From Streptomyces sp. NBC_01288 (GTDB taxonomy: Bacteria; Actinomycetota; Actinomycetes; Streptomycetales; Streptomycetaceae), in the NCBI RefSeq assembly GCF_035982055.1, contig NZ_CP108427.1:8183001-8247000 (forward strand): DNA of 64,000 bases, in the 5' to 3' direction. The position numbers and the translations under genes were made by a program. Within the stretch, counting starts at the first letter, position 1; each line of letters opens with the position of its first letter. Below the pieces are notes generated by a model. That model was not told the DNA's origin, did no database searches, and saw only the letters and a list, made by a program, of their open reading frames with translations. Positions 26,749 through 39,004 of this stretch are shown here, one piece after another.

Positions 26749-26850
26749 CGGCGCCCACCCCAGCGGCGCCCACCCCAGCGGCGCCCACCCCAACACAGGG
26801 CACCCCAACACAGGGCACCCCAACACAGGGCACCCCAACACAGGGCACCC
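26747..26850. repeat. Composite 15-bp tandem repeats
   Basis: Three copies of AGCGGCGCCCACCCC (26747-26791) are followed by four copies of AACACAGGGCACCCC (26792-26850, last copy one base short). Both units are 15 bp and end in CACCCC, so one array probably derives from the other. The array ends 14 bp before the stop of the minus-strand gene. Confidence 0.9.
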
Positions 26851-26864
26851 ACGCAACGGAACAT

Positions 26865-27653
26865 TCAGCGGACCCCCTTCTCCCGCTCCTCCACAACGGA
26901 GTTGTACGCCGCGACCTGCGCCCGCCGAGCCGTCCGCTCCACCGGCCGCAACGCTTCGGCCCGCGCCCCCATCTCGGACGCGCTCACCGCACCCCCGGGC
27001 CCGTTCTCGTACGCCACGGACACCAGCAACCCCACCCGCTGCGCCAGTTCCAGCACCCGCACCGCCCGCGGCGGATACCCCGGCGCCAACACCTCCCGCC
27101 CCCGCTCCGCCCGCGCCCGATACGCGTCGACCGCGGCCTCGGCCACCGGCCCCGACCCGGCGACATCGAGCCGCGACAACACCGCCGTAGCGTCCCGCAG
27201 CGCCTCCGCCAGCTCCCGCTCGGCCTCCCCGAGCGAGGGCACGTCGGCGGGCGGCGCCTCCCGCACCGGCAGGCAGTGCCACACGACCTCGACATGGACG
27301 TCACCGGTGGGACCGGCCTCGTAGACCTCGGGAACGAGGCCGAGCGCGACGCCGTAGCAGATCACCGCCTCCTCGGCCTCAAGGGCCCGGGCGTTGAAGT
27401 CGGGCGGGCCGCTGAGCCCCAGTGGGTGTCCCGAGGTGGGCAGGGCCACCCGCAGGCCGGTCGCCCCGAGGGTGCGCAGGCGCCCCAGGGCGAGGGTCAG
27501 TCCGACGGGTGCCGACTCGCCCGGCAGTCCCTCCACCCGGTGCACGGCGTCCTCGCCCACGATGGCGAGCACGGCGTCGTCCGGCGAGACAAGTCCGGCC
27601 AACAGGGCATTTCCCCAGGCGGCGAGGCGCCCTGAGCGTGGTTCCGAAAGCAT
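26865..27653 (-). CDS. Conserved hypothetical protein
   Basis: A 262-residue soluble protein I do not recognise. It begins MLSEPRSGRLAAWGNALLAG and has an Ala/Gly/Leu-rich N-terminal half with a GLRVALPTSGHPLGLSGPPDF-type segment, and a C-terminal half rich in Arg and Glu that is probably helical. The C-terminus is VVEEREKGVR. Codon usage is normal and the frame is open without a break, so it is likely real. It is divergent from an orphan ABC ATPase gene. No catalytic motif is apparent. Confidence 0.8.
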   Translation of the reverse strand: MLSEPRSGRLAAWGNALLAGLVSPDDAVLAIVGEDAVHRVEGLPGESAPVGLTLALGRLRTLGATGLRVALPTSGHPLGLSGPPDFNARALEAEEAVICYGVALGLVPEVYEAGPTGDVHVEVVWHCLPVREAPPADVPSLGEAERELAEALRDATAVLSRLDVAGSGPVAEAAVDAYRARAERGREVLAPGYPPRAVRVLELAQRVGLLVSVAYENGPGGAVSASEMGARAEALRPVERTARRAQVAAYNSVVEEREKGVR

Positions 27654-27785
27654 GGCGTCCACCCTAAGGACAGGACCGATGGAATGGACCGCCCGGCCGG
27701 TGGCGTAGATTTCTTCGAGGGCTGCGCCTACCGGCGCACGCGACAGCCGAGACAGGCCGACGATGCAATGGGAGACAGCGCGCTC

Positions 27786-28577
27786 ATGAGCGATGTTCTG
27801 GAGCTGGAGGACGTAACCGTGGTCCGGGAGGGCCGGGCTCTGGTGGACCAGGTCTCCTGGTCGGTCAAGGAGGGCGAGCGCTGGGTCATCCTCGGCCCGA
27901 ACGGCGCCGGCAAGACCACGCTCCTGAACGTCGCGTCCAGCTACCTGTTCCCCAGCAGCGGCACCGCCACCATCCTCGGCGAGACCCTCGGCAAGGTCGA
28001 CGTCTTCGAACTGCGCCCCCGCATCGGCGTCGCCGGCATCGCCATGGCCGAGAAGCTCCCCAAGCGCCAGACCGTCCTCCAGACCGTCCTGACCGCCGCC
28101 TACGGCATGACCGCCGGGTGGAACGAGGACTACGAGGACATCGACGAGCAGCGCGCCCGCGCCTTCCTCGACCGCCTCGGCATGAGCGACTACCTGGACC
28201 GCAGGTTCGGCACGCTGTCCGAGGGCGAGCGCAAGCGCACCCTCATCGCCCGCGCCCTGATGACCGACCCCGAGCTGCTCCTCCTCGACGAGCCCGCCGC
28301 CGGCCTCGACCTCGGCGGCCGCGAGGACCTCGTACGCCGCCTCGGCCGCCTCGCCCGCGACCCGATCGCCCCCTCCATGATCATGGTCACGCACCACGTC
28401 GAGGAGATCGCCCCCGGCTTCACCCACGTCCTGCTGATCCGTCAGGGCAAGGTCCTCGCCGCGGGCCCGCTGGAGCTCGAACTCACCGCCCGGAACCTGT
28501 CGTTGTGCTTCGGTCTCCCCCTCATCGTGGAGCAGGTCGGCGACCGCTGGACCGCACACGGTCTCCCCATGGCCTGA
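27786..28577 (+). CDS. ABC transporter ATP-binding protein, no permease adjacent
   Basis: A 263-residue ATPase with Walker A GPNGAGKTT at 37-45, signature LSEGERKRTL and Walker B LLLLDEPAAGLDLGG, plus the switch His in MVTHHVEEI. The start at 27786 follows GGGAGA with an 8-base gap; an ATG 18 bp upstream is also in frame. Such ModF/YlmA-like ATPases are often found without a permease. It is followed at 76 bp by the NfeD gene. Whether it energises a distant permease or has another role cannot be told from the sequence. Confidence 0.92.
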   Translation: MSDVLELEDVTVVREGRALVDQVSWSVKEGERWVILGPNGAGKTTLLNVASSYLFPSSGTATILGETLGKVDVFELRPRIGVAGIAMAEKLPKRQTVLQTVLTAAYGMTAGWNEDYEDIDEQRARAFLDRLGMSDYLDRRFGTLSEGERKRTLIARALMTDPELLLLDEPAAGLDLGGREDLVRRLGRLARDPIAPSMIMVTHHVEEIAPGFTHVLLIRQGKVLAAGPLELELTARNLSLCFGLPLIVEQVGDRWTAHGLPMA

Positions 28578-28653
28578 ACTGCCTTGTAAGAAGCGGGTGT
28601 AGGGACATATGCGCCCTGTCCGTGACGGGACCCGCAGCCCTACCATTGACCAT

Positions 28654-29088
28654 GTGAACGACATCGGCGCATGGGTGTGGTGGCTCGTCGGCGCGGCAGC
28701 ACTCGGGATTCCTCTCGTGGTGACCACGATGCCGGAGTTCGGCATGTTCGCCGTCGGCGCCGTAGCGGCCGCCGGAACCGCGGGAATCGGCGGGGACCTC
28801 GTCGTCCAGGTCCTCGTCTTCGTCGTCGTCTCGGTCGCTCTCATCGCGGTCGTACGACCCATCGCTACCCGGCACCGCGCGACGCTGCCCCAACTCGCCA
28901 CGGGCATCGATGCCTTGAAGGGCAAACAGGCCGTCGTCCTGGAGCGCGTCGACGGCTCAGGCGGCGGCCGGATCAAGCTGGCCGGAGAGATCTGGTCGGC
29001 CCGCTCGCTCGACACCGACCGTGCCTACGAACCGGGCCAGGAGGTGGACGTCGTGGAGATCGAGGGAGCCACCGCGATCGTCATCTGA
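28654..29088 (+). CDS. NfeD family membrane protein
   Basis: A 144-residue protein with two or three transmembrane helices in the first 70 residues (WVWWLVGAAALGIPLVV and VVQVLVFVVVSVALIAVV) and a C-terminal OB-fold domain of about 60 residues (LKGKQAVVLERV to VEIEGATAIVI). NfeD proteins associate with SPFH/stomatin proteins in membrane microdomains. The SPFH gene follows 174 bp downstream on the same strand, which supports a functional pair. The GTG at 28654 starts NDIGAWVWW. Confidence 0.9.
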   Translation: MNDIGAWVWWLVGAAALGIPLVVTTMPEFGMFAVGAVAAAGTAGIGGDLVVQVLVFVVVSVALIAVVRPIATRHRATLPQLATGIDALKGKQAVVLERVDGSGGGRIKLAGEIWSARSLDTDRAYEPGQEVDVVEIEGATAIVI

Positions 29089-29198
29089 CCTCGCGGGACT
29101 CGACCGATGACCTCGCAGGACACGACTGGTGACCTCGCAGGTCTCAACTGAACCGAACAGCACACGAGTTGCGTGACGGTCTGACAGACTCGACCAGC

Positions 29199-29225
29199 AA
29201 GATCTTCAACAACCATAAGATCTTC
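29199..29225. promoter_or_regulatory. Two AAGATCTTC direct repeats upstream of the SPFH gene
   Basis: AAGATCTTC occurs at 29199-29207 and 29217-29225, 18 bp apart. Each contains the 8-bp palindrome AAGATCTT. In high-GC DNA such a pair is unlikely by chance and suggests a regulator site 40-65 bp before the SPFH start. Confidence 0.4.
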
Positions 29226-29262
29226 CGAAAGCGCCGAGGCGGAGAAGGGTACGGGGAGCACG

Positions 29263-30228
29263 ATGGAACCGGTCATCATCGTCTTGATCATCCTGGTGGT
29301 GTTGGTCTTCATCGCTTTGATCAAGACGATCCAGGTCATCCCGCAGGCAAGTGCCGCGATCGTGGAGCGGTTCGGCCGCTACACACGGACACTCAACGCG
29401 GGACTCAACATCGTCGTCCCGTTCATCGACACGATCCGCAACCGCATCGACCTGCGCGAACAGGTCGTACCGTTCCCGCCGCAGCCGGTGATCACCCAGG
29501 ACAACCTGGTCGTCAACATCGACACGGTCATCTACTACCAGGTGACGGACGCGCGGGCCGCGACCTACGAAGTGGCCAGCTACATCCAGGCAATTGAGCA
29601 GCTCACGGTCACCACGCTCCGCAACATCATCGGCGGCATGGACCTGGAGCGGACCCTGACCTCCCGCGAGGAGATCAACGCGGCCCTGCGCGGAGTCCTC
29701 GACGAGGCGACGGGCAAGTGGGGCATCCGCGTGAACCGCGTCGAACTCAAGGCAATCGAGCCCCCCACCTCCATCCAGGACTCGATGGAGAAGCAGATGC
29801 GCGCCGACCGTGACAAGCGCGCCGCGATCCTCACCGCGGAAGGCACGCGCCAGGCCGCCATCCTCACCGCCGAAGGTGAGAAGCAGTCCCAGATCCTGCG
29901 CGCCGAAGGTGAGGCCAAGGCCGCGGCCCTGCGCGCAGAGGGTGAAGCGCAGGCCGTCCGTACGGTGTTCGAGGCGATCCACGCCGGCGACGCCGACCAG
30001 AAGCTCCTCTCCTACCAGTACCTCCAGATGCTCCCGAAGATCGCCGAAGGCGACGCCAACAAGCTCTGGATCGTCCCCAGCGAGATCGGCGACGCCCTCA
30101 AGGGTCTCTCCGGCGCGATGGGCAACATGGGCCCGTTCGGCGGCGGTTCGGGAGGCGGCGGAGGCAACTCCGGCAACTCGGACGGCAATTCGGAACGCCA
30201 ACGCCGCGAGAAGCCGTCCATCGACTGA
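29263..30228 (+). CDS. SPFH/Band 7 (stomatin-like) membrane protein
   Basis: A 321-residue protein with one N-terminal membrane helix (VIIVLIILVVLVFIALI) and an SPFH domain (about residues 25-190) that includes the ASAAIVERFGRYTRTLNAGLN and FPPQPVITQDNLVVNIDTVIY regions by position. A coiled coil follows (RDKRAAILTAEGTRQAAILTAEGEKQ as span, residues 185-235), and the tail is Gly/Ser-rich. Stomatin-like proteins such as QmcA form large oligomers that organise membrane microdomains and modulate proteases. It pairs with the NfeD gene upstream. The ATG at 29263 has GGGGAGCACG in front. Confidence 0.93.
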   Translation: MEPVIIVLIILVVLVFIALIKTIQVIPQASAAIVERFGRYTRTLNAGLNIVVPFIDTIRNRIDLREQVVPFPPQPVITQDNLVVNIDTVIYYQVTDARAATYEVASYIQAIEQLTVTTLRNIIGGMDLERTLTSREEINAALRGVLDEATGKWGIRVNRVELKAIEPPTSIQDSMEKQMRADRDKRAAILTAEGTRQAAILTAEGEKQSQILRAEGEAKAAALRAEGEAQAVRTVFEAIHAGDADQKLLSYQYLQMLPKIAEGDANKLWIVPSEIGDALKGLSGAMGNMGPFGGGSGGGGGNSGNSDGNSERQRREKPSID

Positions 30229-30250
30229 CGGTCACTTCTGGACCTACGCC

Positions 30251-30340
30251 AATCCCCGCGCCCCTAAGGGGCGCGGGGATTGCGCGATCAGCCACACACG
30301 ACGCGCACCCGACGACCAACCACGCCCCTACGGCGCTCAG
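30251..30340. repeat. REP-like element, copy 2
   Basis: A perfect 14-bp stem (30251-30264 with 30268-30281) with a 3-base loop, followed by GCGCGATCAGCCAC and a CGCCCCTACGGCGCT end like copy 1 at 3804-3885. It lies between the convergent SPFH and HNH genes and likely terminates both. Confidence 0.75.
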
Positions 30341-30341
30341 T

Positions 30342-30848
30342 TCAGGCAGCGTCCCGAGCCAACCAACCCGGCAGCGCTTCAAAATCCTCGGCCGCCAGCG
30401 CGAGCAGCATCGCGTCGGCGGGCGTCGGCTCGAACGGATGCCGCAGCAACGGCATCCCCGCCTGCTCCGGAGTCCGCGCCGCCTTGCGGTGGTTGTCCTC
30501 CGCGCACGACGCCACCGTGTTCAGCCAGGAGTCCTGACCCCCCTGCGCCCTCGGCACCACATGGTCGACCGTCGTCGCCCGCCTGCCGCAGTACGCGCAC
30601 CGGTGCCGGTCCCGGACCAGCACACCGCGCCTCGACCACGGAGCTTGTCTTCGGAACGGCACCCTCACGTACCTGCACAACCGGATCACCCGGGGGGCCG
30701 GTATATCGACCTCGGCTCCGCGCATACGCAGTTCGGGGTGGGCCTGCTCGACGACAGCCTTGTCCTGGAGCACCAGAACGACGGCTCGATTCAACGACAC
30801 CGTCGACAGCGGCTCGAAGCTCGCGTTCAGCACCAGCGTGTCCCGCAT
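30342..30848 (-). CDS. HNH endonuclease family protein
   Basis: A 168-residue protein with an N-terminal domain beginning MRDTLVLNASFEPL and a C-terminal HNH domain. The zinc site has CAYC and a later CAEDNH pair, and the HNH core is DHVVPRAQGGQDSWLN. HNH proteins of this family are widespread single-copy genes in actinobacteria with unknown substrate. The ATG at 30848 follows GGGAGG at about 8 bases; a GTG nine bases upstream is also in frame. Convergent with the SPFH gene. Confidence 0.88.
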   Translation of the reverse strand: MRDTLVLNASFEPLSTVSLNRAVVLVLQDKAVVEQAHPELRMRGAEVDIPAPRVIRLCRYVRVPFRRQAPWSRRGVLVRDRHRCAYCGRRATTVDHVVPRAQGGQDSWLNTVASCAEDNHRKAARTPEQAGMPLLRHPFEPTPADAMLLALAAEDFEALPGWLARDAA

Positions 30849-30940
30849 CCAGCCCACCTCCCATGTGCAACCGGCCCACCGCGCGGCGGGCTTGGATCAA
30901 CTCTGGCCGGGCACGCCGAGATGGACAACGCAATAAAAAA

Positions 30941-30978
30941 TGCCCGCCCCTGATCAATTCCATGACCAGAGGCGGGCA
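30941..30978 (-). terminator. Intrinsic terminator with T-run, minus strand
   Basis: Minus-strand hairpin TGCCCGCCTCTGGTCA / TGATCAGGGGCGGGCA followed by TTTTTTATTG. A U-tract is rare in Streptomyces terminators. It lies just after the PEBP gene stop. Confidence 0.85.
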
Positions 30979-30993
30979 AACGTTCCATGAACG

Positions 30994-31533
30994 TCAGTCT
31001 TCGGCGGGAACCTCGTACTCACCGATCAGCTGGGCACGCGCCAGCGTGTGGAACCGCAGGTTGAAACCGACGACCGCGGGAGAAACGTCCGAGTCCGGAC
31101 CGAGCTTCTCCGCGTCCACGGCGTACACCGTGAACACATAACGGTGCGGCCCGTCCCCGGGCGGCGGCGCGGCACCACCGAAGTCCTTCGACCCGTAGTC
31201 GTTCCGCACCTGTACCGCGCCCTCCGGCAGCCCCTCGAACTTGCCGCTGCCCGCCCCCTCCGGCAGCTCGGTCACCGAGGCCGGGATGTCGAACACCGTC
31301 CAGTGCCAGAACCCGCTCCCCGTAGGGGCGTCCGGGTCGTAACAGGTCACGGCGAAACTCTTGGTCTCGGGCGGGAAGCCCTCCCACCGCAGCTGCGGCG
31401 AGGTGTTGCCGGCCGCGTAGACCTGAGCGTCCTTGAGCGCGGCCCCCGGCTCGACGTCCTCGCTCGTCACCGTGAACGACGGCACGGGCGGGTGGAAGTC
31501 ATGGGGGAGCGGCCGCCGATTGAGCTCGGTCAC
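30994..31533 (-). CDS. PEBP family (YbhB/YbcL, Raf-kinase-inhibitor-like) protein
   Basis: A 179-residue PEBP fold protein. Conserved ligand-site segments are SPQLRWEGFPPETKSFAVTCYDPDAP by position (residues 45-70), the HWTVFDIP segment and GPHRYVFTVYAVD. Bacterial members bind small phosphorylated or phospholipid ligands, with no settled role. The GTG start follows AGGAGGTACCGAG. It is transcribed with its own strong terminator. It stands next to spo0M on the same strand at a 40-bp distance. Confidence 0.92.
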   Translation of the reverse strand: MTELNRRPLPHDFHPPVPSFTVTSEDVEPGAALKDAQVYAAGNTSPQLRWEGFPPETKSFAVTCYDPDAPTGSGFWHWTVFDIPASVTELPEGAGSGKFEGLPEGAVQVRNDYGSKDFGGAAPPPGDGPHRYVFTVYAVDAEKLGPDSDVSPAVVGFNLRFHTLARAQLIGEYEVPAED

Positions 31534-31573
31534 CTCGGTACCTCCTGATCGGATTCTTCAGTGGACACCGAGC

Positions 31574-32356
31574 CTAGAACCAGTTGCGCTTGCTGCCGAC
31601 CTCGGACAGCCACTGGTTGAGGTACGCCGCCCAGTCCGTCCCCTGGAAGTCGTGCAGACCCACCTGGAAGGAGCGGAAGGTGTCACTGCCCTCACTGAAC
31701 AGGCCGGGCTTCTTGTCCATCTCCAGGATGACGTCCATCGCGTTCTCGTCGGCCACGAAGCTCAACTCGACCTGGTTCAGCCCGCGGTACTGCGACGGCG
31801 GCTGGAACTCGATCTCCTGGTAGAACGGCAGCTTCTGCCGCGTCCCCCGGATGTGACCGCGCTCCATGTCCGCGTTCTTGAAGCGGAAGCCCAGCCGGAT
31901 GAAGGCGTCCAGGAGAGCCTTCTGCGCCGGCAGCGGATGCACGTTGACCGGGTCGAGGTCACTGGAGTCCACGGCACGTGCGATCGCCAGCTCGGTGCTC
32001 ACCCCGATGTGCATGCCCCGCAGCGACTGACCGTCGATCATCGTGATCGGCGTCTCCCACGGGATCTCCAGCCCGAACGGCACGTTGTGCGCGGTCCCCG
32101 CCTGTAGCTCGAAGGCACCGCCCAGCCGCACCTTCGTGAACTCGATGTCCTGCTTGTACTCCTGGTCACCGCTCTCGACCTCGACCTTGGCCTGTAGCCC
32201 GACCGAGAGCCCCTGGATCTCCTGGGCGACGGAACCACCCTGGATCCGCACCTCGCCCTGGACGACCCCGCCCGGAACGACGTTGACCTCGGTCAGCACC
32301 GTCTCCACCGAAGCCCCGCCGGCCCCCAGGCTCGCGAGCAGCTTCTTGAACGCCAT
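31574..32356 (-). CDS. spo0M: Sporulation-control protein Spo0M
   Basis: A 260-residue protein of the Spo0M family with an arrestin-like fold. The start MAFKKLLASLGAGGASVETVL and the ending LSEVGSKRNWF are typical. The middle has the family segment FGLEIPWETPIT. Spo0M affects sporulation timing in Bacillus; in actinomycetes it is widespread and its partner is unknown. The ATG at 32356 follows AAGGGAGAGTC. It is 40 bp upstream of the PEBP gene and probably co-transcribed. Confidence 0.93.
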   Translation of the reverse strand: MAFKKLLASLGAGGASVETVLTEVNVVPGGVVQGEVRIQGGSVAQEIQGLSVGLQAKVEVESGDQEYKQDIEFTKVRLGGAFELQAGTAHNVPFGLEIPWETPITMIDGQSLRGMHIGVSTELAIARAVDSSDLDPVNVHPLPAQKALLDAFIRLGFRFKNADMERGHIRGTRQKLPFYQEIEFQPPSQYRGLNQVELSFVADENAMDVILEMDKKPGLFSEGSDTFRSFQVGLHDFQGTDWAAYLNQWLSEVGSKRNWF

Positions 32357-32493
32357 GACTCTCCCTTTACGTATGGACCCTTGATCCCTACAAACGCGAA
32401 CCGACCGCGCCCGGTTCCGCGCCACACCCTGGCAAGCGGACGGAACCTTGACCACCCCTTGGCACAAGCGCGCCTGGACTAGGCTCGGACGCC

Positions 32494-33135
32494 ATGATCG
32501 CGCCCCCGGACCGTAAGCCACTCCCCAGAGAGTTCTTCGACCGCGCTGTACTGGAGGTCGCCCCCGACCTCCTGGGCCGCCTCGTCGTCCGTACGACCCC
32601 CGACGGCCCGATCGTCCTGCGCATCACAGAGGTCGAGGCCTACGACGGCGGTAACGACCCCGCGTCCCACGCATACAGAGGTCCTACGGCCCGCAATGGC
32701 GTGATGTTCGGTCCGCCCGGGCATGTGTACGTCTACTTCACCTACGGCATGTGGCACTGCATGAACCTGGTGTGCGGCCCGGAGGGCACGGCGAGGGGGG
32801 TCCTGCTCCGCGCCGGCGAGATCGTCGAGGGCGCCGAGCTGGCCCGCAAACGTCGACTCTCGGCCCGAAATGACAAAGAACTGGCCAAAGGCCCCGCCCG
32901 CCTGGCCACCGCCCTGGACGTCGACCGCTCCCTGGACGGCACGGACGCGTGCACTACGGGCGAGACACCCTTGAGGATGCTGGCCGGTACACCCGTCCCC
33001 TCTCATCAGGTAAGCAACGGTCCCCGCACCGGAGTGTCCGGCGAGGGCGCCGTCCAGCCGTGGCGGTTCTGGATCACCAACGACCCTACGGTTAGCCCGT
33101 ATCGGGCTCATACGCCGAGACGTCGGCCAAGTTGA
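32494..33135 (+). CDS. DNA-3-methyladenine glycosylase (AAG/MPG family)
   Basis: A 213-residue DNA repair enzyme that excises alkylated purines. The MPG fold is marked by the N-terminal LPREFFDR..DLLGRLVV segment, the catalytic Glu in ITEVEAYDG, ASHAYRGPTARN, the MFGPPGHVYVYFTYGMWHCMNLV region and GPARLATALD. Length is normal. The stop codon at 33133-33135 lies inside the -35 hexamer of the rrn operon promoter, so transcription of this gene runs into the rrn promoter region. An ATG with a weak upstream purine tract starts it. Confidence 0.92.
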   Translation: MIAPPDRKPLPREFFDRAVLEVAPDLLGRLVVRTTPDGPIVLRITEVEAYDGGNDPASHAYRGPTARNGVMFGPPGHVYVYFTYGMWHCMNLVCGPEGTARGVLLRAGEIVEGAELARKRRLSARNDKELAKGPARLATALDVDRSLDGTDACTTGETPLRMLAGTPVPSHQVSNGPRTGVSGEGAVQPWRFWITNDPTVSPYRAHTPRRRPS

Positions 33136-33160
33136 CGCGTCTTGGCAGGGTGCGTAATGT
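33132..33160 (+). promoter_or_regulatory. rrn operon promoter p1
   Basis: TTGACG at 33132-33137 and TAATGT at 33155-33160 are separated by exactly 17 bp, an excellent vegetative sigma (HrdB) promoter. It lies 515 bp before the 16S gene. The -35 overlaps the stop codon of the preceding gene. Confidence 0.75.
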
Positions 33161-33675
33161 AGCCCGAGCCGCTTGACCCGGGTACGGCAATCGCCTGCAG
33201 CCGGAAGCGACCAACCCACTACTAACGACTCTCCCTCGCTGAGGGCGCATTCGGCGTGCCTGCATGCCTGAATTCGAACTCGCGGAACTCGATTATGAGT
33301 TGCAGAGGGGATCGGCTAACGTAGTGAATGTCGAAAGGCCGACAGGCGAAAGTCCAAAGCCCTTGACAATCCCCGCCGACAGGGAATCGGGACCGGAAAC
33401 GGTCTGATAGAGTCGGAAACGCAAGACCGAAGGGAAAAGCCCGGAGGAAAGCCCGAGAGGGTGAGTACAAAGGAAGCGTCCGTTCCTTGAGAACTCAACA
33501 GCGTGCCAAAAATCAACGCCAGATATGTTGATACCCCGTCTCCAGCTCATCATCACGATGGTTGGGGCGAGGTTCCTTTGAAGAAAACATACAGCGAGGA
33601 CGCTGTGAACGGTCGGGCTTATTCCGCCTGACTGTTCCGCTCTCGTGTGTGTCATTCCCGATTACGGGAAAACAT
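33161..33675 (+). other. rrn leader region with further promoter candidates and processing signals
   Basis: Streptomyces rrn operons have several promoters. Candidates are TTGCAG at 33300 with TAGTGA at 33322, and a TAGAGT -10-like element at 33408. A TTGACA at 33363 also occurs, but without a -10 at normal spacing. The TTGAGAACT box at 33487-33495 recurs in the 16S-23S spacer and is a likely antitermination or processing signal. No protein gene is supported. Confidence 0.6.
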
Positions 33676-38632
<4,957 letters not shown>

Positions 38633-38739
38633 TCAGTTGCTCGCGTCCACTGTGTTAGTTCTGAGACAACGAACAGTTGTCGGCTAGAGCTTGAACCACA
38701 CAACAGAAAAGTGTGCTTGTTCGCTCGAAACCATTAGGG

Positions 38740-38858
38740 TTTCGGTGGTCATAGCGTGAGGGAAACGCCCGGTTACATTTCGAACCCGGAAGCTAAGCCT
38801 TACAGCGCCGATGGTACTGCAGGGGGGACCCTGTGGGAGAGTAGGACGCCGCCGAACA
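38740..38858 (+). rRNA. rrf: 5S ribosomal RNA
   Basis: About 119 bases, from TTTCGGTGGTCATAGCG to CGCCGCCGAAC, whose ends pair. It carries the loop C segment CATTTCGAACCCGGAAG. It lies 107 bp after 23S and 10 bp before the terminator. Confidence 0.95.
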
Positions 38859-38867
38859 ATATTTGGA

Positions 38868-38917
38868 GGACCCCTGGTCCCAGCGTTCACGCTGGGACCA
38901 GGGGTCCTTTTGTTTTT
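38868..38917 (+). terminator. rrn operon terminator
   Basis: A perfect 18-bp stem (38868-38885 with 38890-38907), TTCA loop, then TTTTGTTTTT. The best intrinsic terminator in the window. Confidence 0.95.
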
Positions 38918-39004
38918 CCAGAAACTCTCAGAAACACAGTCCGGAGCGCGCCGAGTAGCCGGCTGCGCGAGAATGACTTGCGGTACCGAAGACAGGAGTC
39001 ACCG

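Noticed and set aside
26747..26850. CRISPR array
   Set aside because: The repeats are directly abutting 15-mers with no unique spacers.
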